From assembly GCA_964304625.1 (NCBI GenBank), contig OZ199840.1, positions 7,130,001-7,194,000 of the forward strand: a stretch of DNA of 64,000 bases. The letters run 5' to 3'. The translations under genes were made by a program, and so were the position numbers. Under the pieces are notes generated by a model. The model had not been told where the DNA came from. It made no database searches and saw nothing but the letters and a program-made list of their open reading frames with translations. The stretch comes from Kudoa neothunni (taxonomy: Eukaryota > Cnidaria). Positions 1-11,283 of this stretch are shown piece by piece; the stretch's first letter is position 1; the number at the start of each line of letters is the position of its first letter.

Positions 1-1228
1 CGATTCTGGATAATAAAATAAAAGAATATGAAATGCAAAAATTTAGCTGAAAATAATAACTTCAAAATTTTGAGAATTATTTATCCGAATGTGGTCGGCT
101 ACACGTGTAATCTCCATCTTTTTTTTCATCTAACATTGAATTTTTGTTTCCATCTTAGTTATTAACTCAAAAGTTATTTATTATTACTATTTAGATTTTT
201 TGCTTTTAATATCTAACAATTTTATAAACTAACTTGGAAAATAAACTATTTGCAAATTTCATAAAAACATCTCATTTTTCGCTAAGATAAAAATACTTTA
301 TAAACTTTCAAATATCGATGTCAATGTATTAAGATTTGTTTTAGTTTATAATTTTTTAAATTCAATTTTTTTCGAGAAATTAAGAAACCTAATTTTTAAA
401 AATGATAATATTAATTTGTTTTACCTTGCAGTGTTTGTATAATATTGGAAAAAAATTAATAATCGATATTTTTATTTGTTTTAAGTTTTTTTATATGTCA
501 AAGTTTGGTAACAAATAATTCTCAAAAAAATGCGAATTGAGAATATTACGAGATATAAAGGTATATGTGTTAACTAAAGTTATTAATATCAGTCCACGTA
601 AAATTCCCTCTAATAAAAAAATAACATCATATAATCGACCTCAAGATATTTATCTTTTAAAATTAAATGCTTATCTTTAATATAGTGTTGATTTATTTAA
701 AAAAATTTATCAGTTCTATTGGAGATTATAACTATTATATAAATTAACGGCGGCTTCACCATCTTGTTAAGTAAGCTCTATATTGTTTTACTGTCGGACC
801 TGAACGAGCCGCGTGTGTGTTTATTCTAAGTCTGAGTGAGCGTGAAAGAAAACACAAGTTATAAGAAAATGCATTTTGAGAGCACGTGGTTAAGTTCTTG
901 TTTAAAACCATTCATATTTAAAAACCAATAAAAACATGTACAGATAAATTTAACATCGTAAAAATTTTCTTGTATACAATAAAAAATACGAAATGAAACA
1001 GATTTACGAATGATTTTCAAAACGAGTTAGAGAACAATTCAATGTTTGTTGAAAGAAGGTGGAGGTTACACGTGTATCCGACTGCGTTCGGATGAAAAAT
1101 TCTTATAATTTTAAAGTCATTATTTTGAGCTGAATTTTTTATCTCCGTATTCTTTCATCTTATTATCAAGAATCGTGAAAAACATGCACAAGAGGACGTT
1201 TTTTAGGTGCCGCATACTTTAATATTAC
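1..1228. repeat. FB1 foldback/MITE-like repeat, copy 1 (left end cut by window edge)
   Basis: The first ~180 bases are an imperfect reverse complement of about 1,020-1,180; the block around position 100 (ACACGTGTAATCTCCATC) pairs with GGTGGAGGTTACACGTG at about 1,059. The block is therefore bounded by long inverted arms. A second copy in the same orientation lies at 11,284-12,370 and aligns along nearly its whole length. The right end reads GCCGCATACTTTAATATTAC. Copy 1 has about 120 bases (roughly 730-845) that copy 2 lacks. No coding potential is seen. A non-autonomous DNA transposon is the likeliest nature; the superfamily is unknown because no target duplication was found. Confidence 0.65.
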
Positions 1229-1299
1229 TAAAAATATGTAACTGATGCAGCATTTTAAAAAAATAAACTAGTTTTTAAAATATTAAAGGGGTAACAAAA

Positions 1300-3279
1300 T
1301 TTTTTGATAGTGGCACGTGCTTAAATAGGGAATAAGTTTTTTTCGTCCGTAATTACGGTGATGGTATCTGCTATTTGGAGCTATTTCGTTAAGCTTGCTA
1401 ATGAAAAAGCAAAATGTAACAAATGCGATGCAGTACTTATGTGCAAAAAAAGTTCGACTAGTACATTGCATGCACACGCTAAAATACATGGGATTGATTT
1501 AAAAAATAAGTTGTTGCAATCGCTGATATTTTTCTATTGAAATTTAGAAGCATACAAACACAACCCGTTATTGAAAGTTTTGCGAGCAAAAGTCTTTGGG
1601 ATTTTAACCTGGATAGTGATATTGCCAAATTAATCGCGATTGACAATATTCCTATTTCCAAAATTGCAAAAAGTACCACCATAAGACGATTGTTGAAAAA
1701 AGTTCACAATAAAGAAATCCCAGTATCCTATGATGAAATTTTCGATTCTTGCGTAAAAGTAGAAGCATCTATGGTGAGCAAGATAAAAAAAAATTTCGCT
1801 CGGGGTTATTAGAGTCACCGAAAGATGTACAGGCGTAGAATTGGCATCCTTAATCAAAAATCAGTTTTCGAAATTTGGCGTTACGTCCTTATTTATATGT
1901 ACCGATGGAGCGTCAAACATGGAATAAATTTAGGTAATTGAATTATTAATTGACAAACCTACATTAACGTATAGCTGTAAAAGACACGATGTATGAAGAA
2001 GCTAATAGCCAGCAGCCAAAAAATATCGAAACTATAACTGACGAGCTGGAGTTTGATGAGCAAGAATTTGTCCTTGTTGTGCCAAGTTTTTTAGATATTT
2101 TATCTCGGGTGAGGTCAGTTGTCAGTTACTTTTCAAGATCTGGATTGGCTTCGGACGCCTTGAGAAAATCATGTGAAAGAAAAGGCATTAAATACCTATC
2201 AATGAATATCGATTGTGTGACACGATGGTCAAGTTGTTACGATATGTTAGTCAAATTTGTGAAGATGTTCGAGGCCATTGAAGACGCTTACATGATTTTG
2301 GAAAAGGATTTACTGATCGAAAAAGATGAAATTACTTTGGTCAATGTAATTATCGATAAAGATATTGTAAAAATGACTGAATGTTAAGGAATTAACATCA
2401 TGTCTGGAAATTGTGCATCGCGGCGTTCTCAAACTTTCAGAGTCACAAATAAATATTGCACAATGTGACTTTATACTAACCAACACAGTTGAGGATCTCT
2501 CTCTCTTATTGACGGAACAATTTCAGAAAATTTAAAAATGAAATTTATCGAACGCTGCTTTGAACGACGCACCATTTGGTCTGGTATATTTATGTTTTTG
2601 AGCTTCGATTCAAACATTTGTGAAAAGAATTTATTCTACAGAAGACCGTCAGATTTTGAGCTACAAGAAGCAATTAATTTCATTGAACCGAATGATCAAA
2701 TCCACAACCATGAACCTTCGGAAGCTGAAATGGATTTAGACGATTTGATAAATTACGCGGCCAGACCGAAAAAGTCAAAATATTGTTCGGATTCCAACGA
2801 AATTACCAATTTTATTAATCACGATGTGATGTCAGATCGTTTAGAGAGGGTTCGTAAAACTCTCTCTAATATAAGGCCTACAAGTATCGGCTCAGAAAGA
2901 TGTTTTTCCCTATGCAACCGTGTTATTTCCCCCTTGAGAACAAAACTGAGTGATTCGAAACTTGAGACAATTGTTTTTATTTATGAAAATAGAAATAACT
3001 AAATTGAAATTTGAACTATAGAATTTTTTATAGTGCGTTTGAAAAAATTATAGCTTAAAATATATATAATCGTTTTTAAAGGTAATGACAAAAAATGTTA
3101 AATAAAATTAATTCTATTCTAAAATAATCCCAAATTTGGGTTGAAAGAGTATGTTTAAACAAAGAGTGACTAAAATAAGATTTCATTCTATCACATATTT
3201 AAATTTTTTTTTGCTTGAACAAAAATTTACAACGATAATTGAAAAAATTATTTACAAAACCGAACCGTCTTAACTCCTA
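1300..3279 (+). mobile_element. hAT-A element, copy 1 (decayed, left terminus lost)
   Basis: The element carries a BED-finger hAT transposase in decayed frames and, at 3,256-3,273, a terminal stretch AAACCGAACCGTCTTAA that matches the right terminus of hAT-A copy 2 (about 25,970-25,992) in inverted context. The expected matching left terminus is not recognisable next to FB1 copy 1, so that end is eroded or was replaced. No 8-bp target duplication could be defined. Confidence 0.7.
1361..3002 (+). pseudogene. hAT-A transposase relic, copy 1
   Basis: hAT transposases cut and paste their own element through an RNase-H-fold catalytic core. The reading starts with MVSAIW and a BED zinc finger (AKCNKCDAV ... 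HAKIHG). Fragments with the family order follow: an N-terminal helical region (1,537-1,812), a piece ending FMCTDGASNM near the catalytic region (about 1,815-1,922), the insertion domain with CVTRWSSCYDML (1,989-2,387), and the C-terminal dimerisation region RPTSIGSERCFSLCN ... FIYENRNN (2,538-3,002). The pieces lie in several frames with internal stops and a deletion compared with copy 2, so it is dead. The start Met was chosen because copy 2 begins with the same residues. Assignment to hAT rests on the BED finger and the SERCFS-type C-terminus. Confidence 0.8.
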
Positions 3280-3779
3280 ATTGTAATATCCTCCCAAAAT
3301 AAAGAGTTTCCTTCATTGAAATTTATATTTAGGAGTAATACCGATTATTTGGTTTAAAATTATATATTGTAACTCTTCTATCGGTACGATTGGTGTATTT
3401 TAGAGATTTGAATACTAAGATTAATTGTGACGATGTTTGCGTAATAAAACCAAAGACGAAATTTCTCGAACAAAAAATTGTATTGTAATAAAAATATATT
3501 TTTATTTAGGTGAAGTTAATAATCTAATAAGAAAATCTCGATAAAACTAGAGCAATATTTAATAATATTGTTAGCGCTCACTTATACTGATCACAGAAAT
3601 AAAAATATTTTGCTTAAATTAGGAATAAACTCTATCATAGACATAAATTATGCAGAGTTTATAAGATAATACAAATTTAACTCTATTCGAGTTAGACATG
3701 CTAATAAACGACACCATTTTTAAGTACCTTTATTAGAAAATTTCCTTAATCGAAGAGGTAGTATATGAGCTTAATTAAC
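3280..3779. other. AT-rich spacer, no gene seen
   Basis: The stretch between hAT-A copy 1 and the piggyBac-1 transposase holds only AT-rich sequence with no ORF or family match. The left terminus of piggyBac-1 probably lies here, but no copy of its right-end motif could be found. Confidence 0.5.
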
Positions 3780-5455
3780 TCAATTATTTAGATAGTTGCA
3801 CAAAATTAATTTTAAAATTTTGTGGGGTATAAGGTAGTTCAGTTTATGCGCAAAAAATCGGCAAAAATAACAATCACTATCCACATTACATGTTTGATAA
3901 TAGGCAACATTCTTTTTAAATCTGTATGATGAGCAGATAGGTGTTTTACAATTATGGCACTTTATATTGGTTTTTCGATCAGTATTTCTTGAGCAAAACA
4001 CACACCTTGATCTTTTATATACAGGACTCAACCCTATCGAATCGGATATATCATTATTATTTGTGTACTTGTTAAACAGTTCAAAACTGTATTTTATGTG
4101 TGATTGATAATTGGAACCCGCAGTTTGACGAAGTAACACATTCGACTGTACTAAATCGATACACAGATCTCTTAAGAAATATTGTCTGCGATTTCGATCG
4201 TTAGTTCTCCAATCAGGGAATTTGGATGTCCATATGGCATAAGCATTGAGAGCTGGTATATCCACCAAATCCATAAACATACGTAAAGGCCACCTTCTAG
4301 TTGATCTTGAACAACTGTACAACCCGGTCATTATGTCACCGTTATCAACCGCTCCTTTAGTTTTATTGTAGTGGAGAATAATTGTTGGTCTCTTTCTCAC
4401 ACCCGCTTCTATTTCACCATCATTTATTTCACTGGACAATAAATAAACAACCCGATTCTTTTTCGGGATATATGGCATCATTGTTATGTCATTATAAAAA
4501 CAAAAAGTGAACGAAAGCTCAGGTTGATTTTTAAAATCCACTAAATGTTGAGGAATGTAAGTGTTATTGCGCCTAACATTGTCCGTTAACGTAATTTTAT
4601 TTTGTAGCAAGAAGGTTGCCAGCGGGATCGTTGTAAAAAAGTTATCAGTTGTGACACCACAACCTGATCCAAAAAATGGTTCAATTAGTTCCTTGACAAC
4701 CTTTCCCCCAGTTTTGAATCTCTAATGCCTCCAATCTTACCTGTGCAGGGTTTAATATTTAATAAATACGACGTCTCGACATCCGCGGCTACCCATAACT
4801 TAATACCGTAGCGGGCGGGATTATTTTTTATGTACACTCGAAACGGGCATCTTCCGCGAAATGCCACCATTCTTTCATCGATGGTTATGTGAGAACTCGG
4901 AGAATAGTTTTTTGAAAGAATCATTTATTTCATTAAAAATTTCTCGAATGGGTTCGAATTTATCGTTAGATAAATTAAATCTAAATTGTCTGGTTTGTCT
5001 ATCATCAAACCGTATTACTTTATATATATGAGAAAAACGATTTCTTGCCATGGCTACAGAAAAAAAATATTGTTCGTGTAATTTAGAATCTTCTCTAGAA
5101 TGGAGTCAGACATAAAAAGTTGAAAGCAATCAGAAATGCTGTTCACATTTTTAGCATCACCTAAAAGTCTCGTGTTACTTGTGACGATATTGTGAACTCT
5201 AGTTCGCGTTCTTGTTTGATTTGTAATATCCCACAGAATTCCTAATTTCGACATTGATTTATTGTTATCAGTTTGGCATTCATCATCATTTTGAGAATCA
5301 GAACATGGGTCTGAACGCGGATATGAATCTTCCACAATATCCTCATAATATGAGGCATCTGATAGGTCACCTTCAAATTCAAGGTCTCTATCGGAGCTTT
5401 GGTCAGTCTCTACATTATTACCAATTAGTTTATTCAGATCTTTGTAATACGGCAT
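3780..5455 (-). pseudogene. piggyBac-1 transposase (DDE_Tnp_1_7) with C-terminal cysteine-rich domain
   Basis: piggyBac transposases excise and insert at TTAA using three aspartates. The order seen from the right is: an acidic N-terminus (MPYYKDLNKLIG..., serine/aspartate-rich, 5,455-5,060), a region MARNRFSHIYKVIRFDD near 5,045, the first Asp in SHITIDERMV (about 4,880), the second in TTDNFFTTI (about 4,640), and the third in KGAVDNGDIM (about 4,350). A zinc-binding tail CVFC...CHNCKTPIC follows (about 4,000-3,930), as expected for the cysteine-rich domain that binds element ends. All three catalytic Asp are present, but the reading changes frame near 4,925 and near 4,700-4,715, where the S-K-T-G-G-K motif is disrupted. 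It is probably inactive but not ancient. Confidence 0.85.
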
Positions 5456-5912
5456 GACTAAATACAAATTTCATTTCAAATTGCCCACGTAATTTTACCT
5501 ATCCGTTCCTAATGTTTACTTCTTGTGGTAGTCCGACCCCAACTAATACCTTAAGTTATTCGGAATCACTCGACAAGTGAGTGGTAAAATCAAAATGTTT
5601 CCTCCCATACTTGGTTTCATAAATTTTCAATATTTCAAATGAATTTTATTTAATTTCACTACCTAAATTCCATAAATAAAATTACTATGTCTACGTTTAG
5701 CCAAGGTTTACTGATGTGTGGTAAATTAAAATCATTATATCTCATATCATCTTGATAGTTTTTAAATTATAACTTAAAAATAAAATTGAACATTATATTT
5801 CATTAGATCACAAAAACTGTGAGATGTGTATAATCTTTTAAACAGAAAAATAAAAAAATACGAAAAATGGGATCACGAATGACCCCGGTTGGTCCCCCTA
5901 TGGTTAATGGTA
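3780..5912 (-). mobile_element. piggyBac-1 element (left terminus not located)
   Basis: A piggyBac-type transposase runs on the minus strand. At 5,880-5,912 lies a plausible right terminus: read inward from the right it is TTAA, then CCATAGGGGGACCAACCGGG. TTAA is the obligatory piggyBac target site. The mirror-image end on the left was searched for in 3,000-3,780 and not found, so the left limit given is only the end of the coding region. The element lies directly beside the R1 repeat region on its right. Confidence 0.65.
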
Positions 5913-6072
5913 CCTTTCATTCACTACTAATATCTAACCGGAGACCAAATATCCTCGACCGGAGTAAAAATCTAGTCTTGAAGGTGAAATAGTACCATGT
6001 TGGTACGAACGTACAAATTCTGGAAGCTCCGGGCATCACACACGCACGTACCGACAGTCCTCCTTTATATAG
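5913..6072. repeat. Tail fragment of a second R1 repeat, abutting R1 copy A
   Basis: The stretch ends CACACACGCACGTACCGACAG followed by TCCTCCTTTATATA. The same tail signature (CGGACAGTCCTCTTTTATATA, read on the minus strand) closes R1 copy B at about 62,578-62,610. Here it lies immediately before the head of R1 copy A. The rest of the stretch (5,913-6,025) shows nothing recognisable. Confidence 0.5.
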
Positions 6073-8400
6073 ACTAGCGGGAATTGCCCAGCGTTGCTTG
6101 GGGAAGATTTCGCCTAGAGACGCTCTTTAATAACATTCAAAAATATATTAAAGTGTCGAGTTAACTCATAGAAACAAAATAACTAAAAAAGGTTAAGAAA
6201 CATACTTTAATGATTTGGATTATGAAATTTAAATTATGATCATTTCTTTGAAGGAGTGTTCCAATCCCAGCGTTCGTCTAAAAATTCCGTGGCTCGGCAC
6301 CAACTCTAAAGAATTTGTCAGTGTCGTATTTTTCTGCATTCTCGAATTATTTAAATCCCGTTAAAATGTTATCTAAAACGCTATTTTTTGGCCCCGAGGA
6401 TTGATGAAAGTCGAATTTTGGCCCGGTTCGGGAACTGTATGCACCGCTAAGTTTTTAAAAGATAAAAATATGGAAAAAGTAATAGAGATAGAAGAAAATG
6501 ATTGAAAATTAATTGATATTCCTAAAATTAGCATCGTTTCACCCGGCACAAACATTAATCCACTTTTCCCAAACAAACAGCAAAAAATCGCTTCAATATG
6601 GACATTAATGATTTATATAATTAGAGGGAGTAAGATTACAACCATCTGCATTGAATTTAATCATTAAAAGTTCAACATAGCGGACGATTTCAATGAAATC
6701 TACGGACGCAGTATTTCCATTATAAAGCTTCAATCAATATGATTTTAACGTTCTCTACCAATTCGTTATTCATGAAACATACAGTAGTGTATGGATACAA
6801 CGCAGAAATTGGGAAGATGGAAATCACTGCGTTGCATCTATTTTCGCGCAGGACACGTCGAATAGCGCACGCGCCCGGAAATATAGCAGTTTTCAATCGG
6901 TAATATAATCAATAATAATTTAATGTGAAGAAAAAATTAATAAAATATTGAGTCAGAGTCAGCCATTTTAAGTTCGATTTATATTGTTAATATTGACAAA
7001 ATTTTATTTAGAAAGAGTTTTCTACCTTTTTCCCATTAATATAATTACTCATTGTTTGATATAATAACTTTATCAATATAATCAGAGTCGTCATCAACCA
7101 TATCGATATCAGGAAAATCTGGTGTTGTCCAAATTTCAGAGATGTCGACTATGTTGCATTCAAGAGTTTCATCAATAATATTTGTTAATTCTAACGATTT
7201 CCCCTCTTCAATCAGCTCAGTTAGGTCATGTTTAAATTGATCATCATCAAGAACATCTTAAGAATCATAATTTAGTGGATTTTCAGGGAGGAAAAATGAT
7301 TTCCTAGTGCAATTAACTATGGTTTAGGTTTTAATGTATTCCTGTAATTTTATTGTCGAATGAATAACGTCTTTAGATTTCTTTCGTGTATCATTTTAAA
7401 CTTTAACAATTCCATGATCCAGTGGCTGTAGCACATTGGTTGTGTTCGAAGAAAAGTACCAGTCTTACATTAGACAAATATTTTTGTTGTGTGTTAAGAA
7501 ATATCCGAGAAACAACACAAAATTTTCTGTTAGAAATGATGAGTTGCCTATTCTATTTTTCAAGAAAAGACAAAAATGGAGCTGGTCATTTAGACTTTTT
7601 AATTATCGTGCTATTTTATTGACAAATTTTTCCATCACTTGGAACTTAGCATCTTTATTATATGATATAAACTCGTAAAACCTTATAATTTCGAGTTTTT
7701 CGGTAGTGTAATGTGTTTTTGTTTCGCTAAAATTGACGCTTCATCCATTATTTTTTGCCAAGTTCAGATTAAGCGCTGCGTTGGAGCCATTTTTGCGTTA
7801 GATCCATACAGTAAGTTTTCAACCTAATATTTGGTTGAAAATCAATTATTTATTAACAAATGATCTATTTTGTACTGAACTATCTATTTAAATTTGAATA
7901 AACCAAAATAAATGGTAAACAAGTAAATTTTTAAAAATTGCGTTGGAGCCATATTAAGTACGACCCATACACTACTGTATATAGATTTTTTCTCATATCT
8001 AAAACCATTAATCGAAACTTCAAAATGTGTTTATCAAGTCAAATACGTTAAAACTCCATAAATGAGTAGTGTATCTACACGAACGCCTAAATTTACGCAT
8101 TAAATTTATATACAAAGTCAGATGGCAGCAGTTAATCAACATTTGATAAAGCATATAAAGGGAAAAATTAACTTCGACCGAACATCAGCAGGTCATAAGC
8201 TGGTGTTAATCTTATTGTTAAACTCAAGTAATCCGATAAACATACTTTGAATCGACAAAATCACCATTTTCTAAACACTTTAAGGAACATTTGGTAATGT
8301 GAAAACGATTTAAAGATTTTTTGGAACATTGTGATTTGGAAAAAATTTTGACGCATATGCGTACTTGTTACACACACGGACACTTCAGCTTTATATATAT
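6073..8400 (+). repeat. Dispersed repeat R1, copy A (interrupted by Tigger-2)
   Basis: The head ACTAGCGGGAATTGCCCAGCG and the following ~700 bases, then ~420 bases from 7,980 to 8,400, align with the reverse complement of 62,578-63,763 (R1 copy B). The tail is AT-rich and ends CTTTATATATATA. A defined head, a tail with short TA repeats and no terminal inverted repeats suggest a retroposed or LINE-derived non-autonomous element. No coding frame survives, so the class is open. Confidence 0.7.
6782..7977 (-). mobile_element. Tigger-2: internally deleted pogo/Tigger element in R1
   Basis: The element starts CAGTAGTGTATGG and ends CCATACACTACTG, giving 13-bp perfect terminal inverted repeats flanked by TA (6,780-6,781 and 7,978-7,979). 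R1 copy B shows the uninterrupted empty site (GAAACATATATAGATTTTTT), which fixes the boundaries. On the minus strand fragments of a Tigger-type transposase remain: WYFSSNTTNVLQPLDHGIVK at about 7,410-7,460 (a conserved stretch of the DDE domain) and an acidic C-terminal region (DDDQFKHDLTELIEEG, about 7,190-7,240). The N-terminal DNA-binding half is absent and several stops interrupt the rest. Full-length Tiggers are about 2 kb or more, so this 1.2-kb copy is a deletion derivative. Confidence 0.85.
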
Positions 8401-8505
8401 AGTAGATAGGTTACAAATGATTATTCATTGTGTGAAAATGTCATGTGTTTGCAGATAACATAATTAAATGTTAACATTTTTATTTTCCTAACACTAAGAT
8501 TCTAT

Positions 8506-8727
8506 TTAAAAACCAGTTTTTTTATTTGTTAGTAAATTGTTTTTCAGGTATATAAATAACAAAGTAATAATGTGACCAACAGGTAGTAAGTACTGTGTGA
8601 AATTGCAAAAGTGCGTATTACCCCCACTCACTGTGTTTAGGATAATTTTGATATTCTTAGGATTAATTATATTTACACTAATACTAAAGAGTCCCAAAAC
8701 CAATAAATAATGATCATATTCATGCAA
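8506..8727 (-). CDS. Possible small two-span membrane protein exon(s), unrecognised
   Basis: A 73-codon open frame lies 80 bases downstream of EIF3E on the same strand. It contains a hydrophobic stretch HYLLVLGLFSISVNII and, after a segment that looks like a 39-base intron (GTGAGT...CACAG, about 8,592-8,630), a second one YLLPVGHIITLLFIYL, ending in a lysine-rich tail. Removing the putative intron keeps the frame and its size matches neighbouring EIF3E introns. There is no in-frame ATG at the left of the frame, and AG precedes it, so a further 5' exon would be needed; the room for one is small. The product is not recognised. It could also be chance. Confidence 0.25.
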   Translation of the reverse strand: MHEYDHYLLVLGLFSISVNIINPKNIKIILNTVSGGNTHFCNFTQYLLPVGHIITLLFIYLKNNLLTNKKTGF

Positions 8728-8806
8728 CGCTGTGCGTCATAATAAAAGTCACATTATTTTATTTATCAAAAGTACACTGCGAGGAAAAATAAAACACGTC
8801 TAAAAT

Positions 8807-10603
8807 CTAATCAGAAATAATGTGCATGACTTCTGAAACGAACACTTTTGAGGATTTACGAATCCGATCAATTTTAAAGTTCATATGGTATATAAGTTGC
8901 TCAATCTCATTGTTATTTTTAGAGACGGTATTCTATAACACAAATTAAAAAAGGAACCTCGAAACAATAGAAACCGTTTTTCGGTCATATCGAATAGCAA
9001 AGTCCTCTTGAATATGACTACATATTCTCGAATTGATATCATTCAAAAAAGATTGAGCAGAGTCTTTATCAGCCATTATACCGCTTTTAATCAACATTTC
9101 CGATAGCGAAAGGATAAAATCGCTGTAGTAGGTGAATTCCACCTCGCCAAAGACTTGAACACTCATTCGAATTAAAAGAATAATGGATGACTCTAAGAAT
9201 TCAAGATTCCAATTACAAAAAACATAGTCTCTTGTAATGACAGAAAAGCAATCTAAAAATTTATCGGCTGGAACAAGGTTGAGGTGATAGAATGAATCAA
9301 CATAAAATTTGATAATAGGATCATCGGACCAAATGTTATCAACAACAGTGGCAATAGTAAGCGGTGAATGACGATTCTTCGACAAACAATTAGAAATTAA
9401 CTCTGACCTCGTCTTTTGAGTGAGAATTAATTTGTGCAACGTTTCTGCAAGCTCAAGTATGTTCTTGAAACCAACTTGGTTTGACATTATCATAGCAACA
9501 ACCAAATATTTTAATAAATGAGGGAAAAAATTCAAAACGAAAAATAACCCCCTAAAATAAAAATACACATGTTAAGATACAACCAAAAAAATTATCATAC
9601 GTTTTATCGGTGTAAAAATGGTTTATGACAATATTGTAACCATTATCGACGATCGATGATGCTAACAATGTAAGATGCAGGAAACTACCCCACAATTGAA
9701 TATGCAAAGGATCGAATTCTTCACAGCATAAAAACGTTTCAGGTGATAAAACAATATCACTGTAGTGGGTTTTGGTCAATTTTTCAACCTTAAATAAGCC
9801 GATACCACATTCAAACTGTATTTTTTTAATTACCTTCGAACGAATGATATCCATAATGGCAGTAATTCCAGAAGCATTCTGACTTATTATTCTGGCAGAT
9901 AACTCGTGAAAGTTAGCTTTAAGTTTTAACATTGGATCATCACCCTATCGATAGTTTAATAAGAAAATTTCATCCAACCACCAATTATTACCAACTGAGA
10001 ATACAATACAAACAGTTCGGATGCTCTCTCGTATTTTCCCAACATAAAGTCGAGCATAGCACATTCATAGATCTGCATTATGATGGTGGAATCAGATTGT
10101 TGCTCAACGTTAGTTAAGCCATTGTTATTTTCAAGGGATGATGTGAGAAAACTCCAAATACGACCTTTATAATACTCCGCATAAACACTTGGATCATCTG
10201 TCTTATTATCTTGAAGTGCATCACTAATAATTAACACATCCAGTTCATGCTTAGAAAGTTTTCCCTCAGATTTCACAACATCCACTACACTAAAAATTTA
10301 GAAACAGAAAACAAACAAACATAAACATTCTGTTATATCAAGTTCAGCTTCACCGAACTTGGAAATAAAATCTCTGTAGGCAAACTTCTAAATATAACCA
10401 TTTTAAGATTATCACATGCACAAACATCCTTAAATTACAAGGTCACACGATTTTATCATATCCAGTGCTTTGAGAGCGAGATTATTATCTGTAATAGAAT
10501 AAAACATCATCATTGACACTCTCATATGTTTGTCTATGTAGTCAAACATCTTCTCCATAGATGCGTAACAGTATTTATCGAAATTATCATCATTTACAAC
10601 CAT
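8807..10603 (-). CDS. EIF3E: Eukaryotic translation initiation factor 3 subunit e (eIF3e/INT6), five exons
   Basis: eIF3e is a PCI-domain subunit of the eIF3 complex that helps recruit mRNA to the 40S ribosome in the cytoplasm. The start ATG at 10,603 follows an in-frame stop. Five exons are inferred: about 10,603-10,448; 10,296-9,978; 9,912-9,610; 9,557-8,970; 8,935-8,807. Family stretches appear in order: FDYIDKHMRVSMMMFYSI (human FLDRHLVFPLLEFLSV), ECAMLDFMLGKYERASELF, DPLHIQLWGSFLHLTLLAS, FFPHLLKYLVVAMI, DDPIIKFYVDSFYHLN and a C-terminal PCI/helical end (NNNEIEQLIYHMNFKIDRI). Introns are GT-AG and short (two of about 30-65 bases are well defined by keeping the frame). All exons stay open, so the gene looks intact. 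Total length is close to the usual ~445 residues, although identity to vertebrate eIF3e is low, so the call depends on collinear motifs. Exon edges are my inference to within a few bases. Confidence 0.85.
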
Positions 10604-11119
10604 GGTGAGACCACTAAGAACAATGTCGACGACAATGTGCGAGCCTGATTAATCGGTGAGAGTCGATAATTTTTACGCCCAACCCTGCATGTGGGTATTA
10701 TTAATACGGGGTTGTTATTTAGCTAAAATTTTGTTAACTTAGGAATTAAAAACAAAAATTATTGTCAAAATAATTGACTAGAGTAAATGTCATTCAAAAT
10801 GAGAAGTATTGGACAGAGTTGCATAGCGCCAGAATTATGATGCCTCGTGTACCTTATTGCATGATCCGAAGGGGTTATCGAGACATACTTATTATTAAAA
10901 CTCCTCAGCATCACTGGTTCCATTTGACCATGTATACATGCGTTTTATGACTTTCCTGGCAGTGTTTATAGTTTGTTTCCTGGATTGTTTTGTTTGAAGT
11001 AAATTCGGATGTGTTGAATGAGAATTATCCTGTTAAATATTGGTTTCAAGTCATGTTTATTTTTTACAAATGAGATTTTTGATTCATTATTCAGATTTGG
11101 TGTTAATGTGCTCCCTTAT
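10604..11119. other. EIF3E upstream region; short unassigned ORFs
   Basis: This is the probable EIF3E promoter side; no clear promoter motif was identified. On the plus strand about 10,898-10,992 encodes a hydrophobic run (MRFMTFLAVFIVCFLDCF) preceded by a plausible AG acceptor and followed, in another frame, by NENYPVKYWFQVMFIFY. It could be a small membrane-protein gene with a tiny intron, but no start exon or family could be recognised. Confidence 0.3.
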
Positions 11120-11283
11120 ATTGTTTGCAGACAATGCCCATTCGTGTGTTCGTTCGTGTCATGAGCGAACGAAGTTTTCTTCATAATTATAAACACGAGC
11201 GAAACACGAATGAACTTTTCTGATCTTAAAATTTTTGACACGAAACACGAACGAAACCATTCGTGCATTTCGTGTGCGAGGAT

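Noticed and set aside
3280-3780. Left terminus of piggyBac-1
   Set aside because: Several TTAA sites exist but none is followed by anything like CCATAGGGGGACC.
8945-9568. Integrator subunit 8 or a COP9 signalosome PCI protein instead of eIF3e
   Set aside because: The order and spacing of blocks from the N-terminal helix to the C-terminal PCI end follow eIF3e; INTS8 landmarks were not found.
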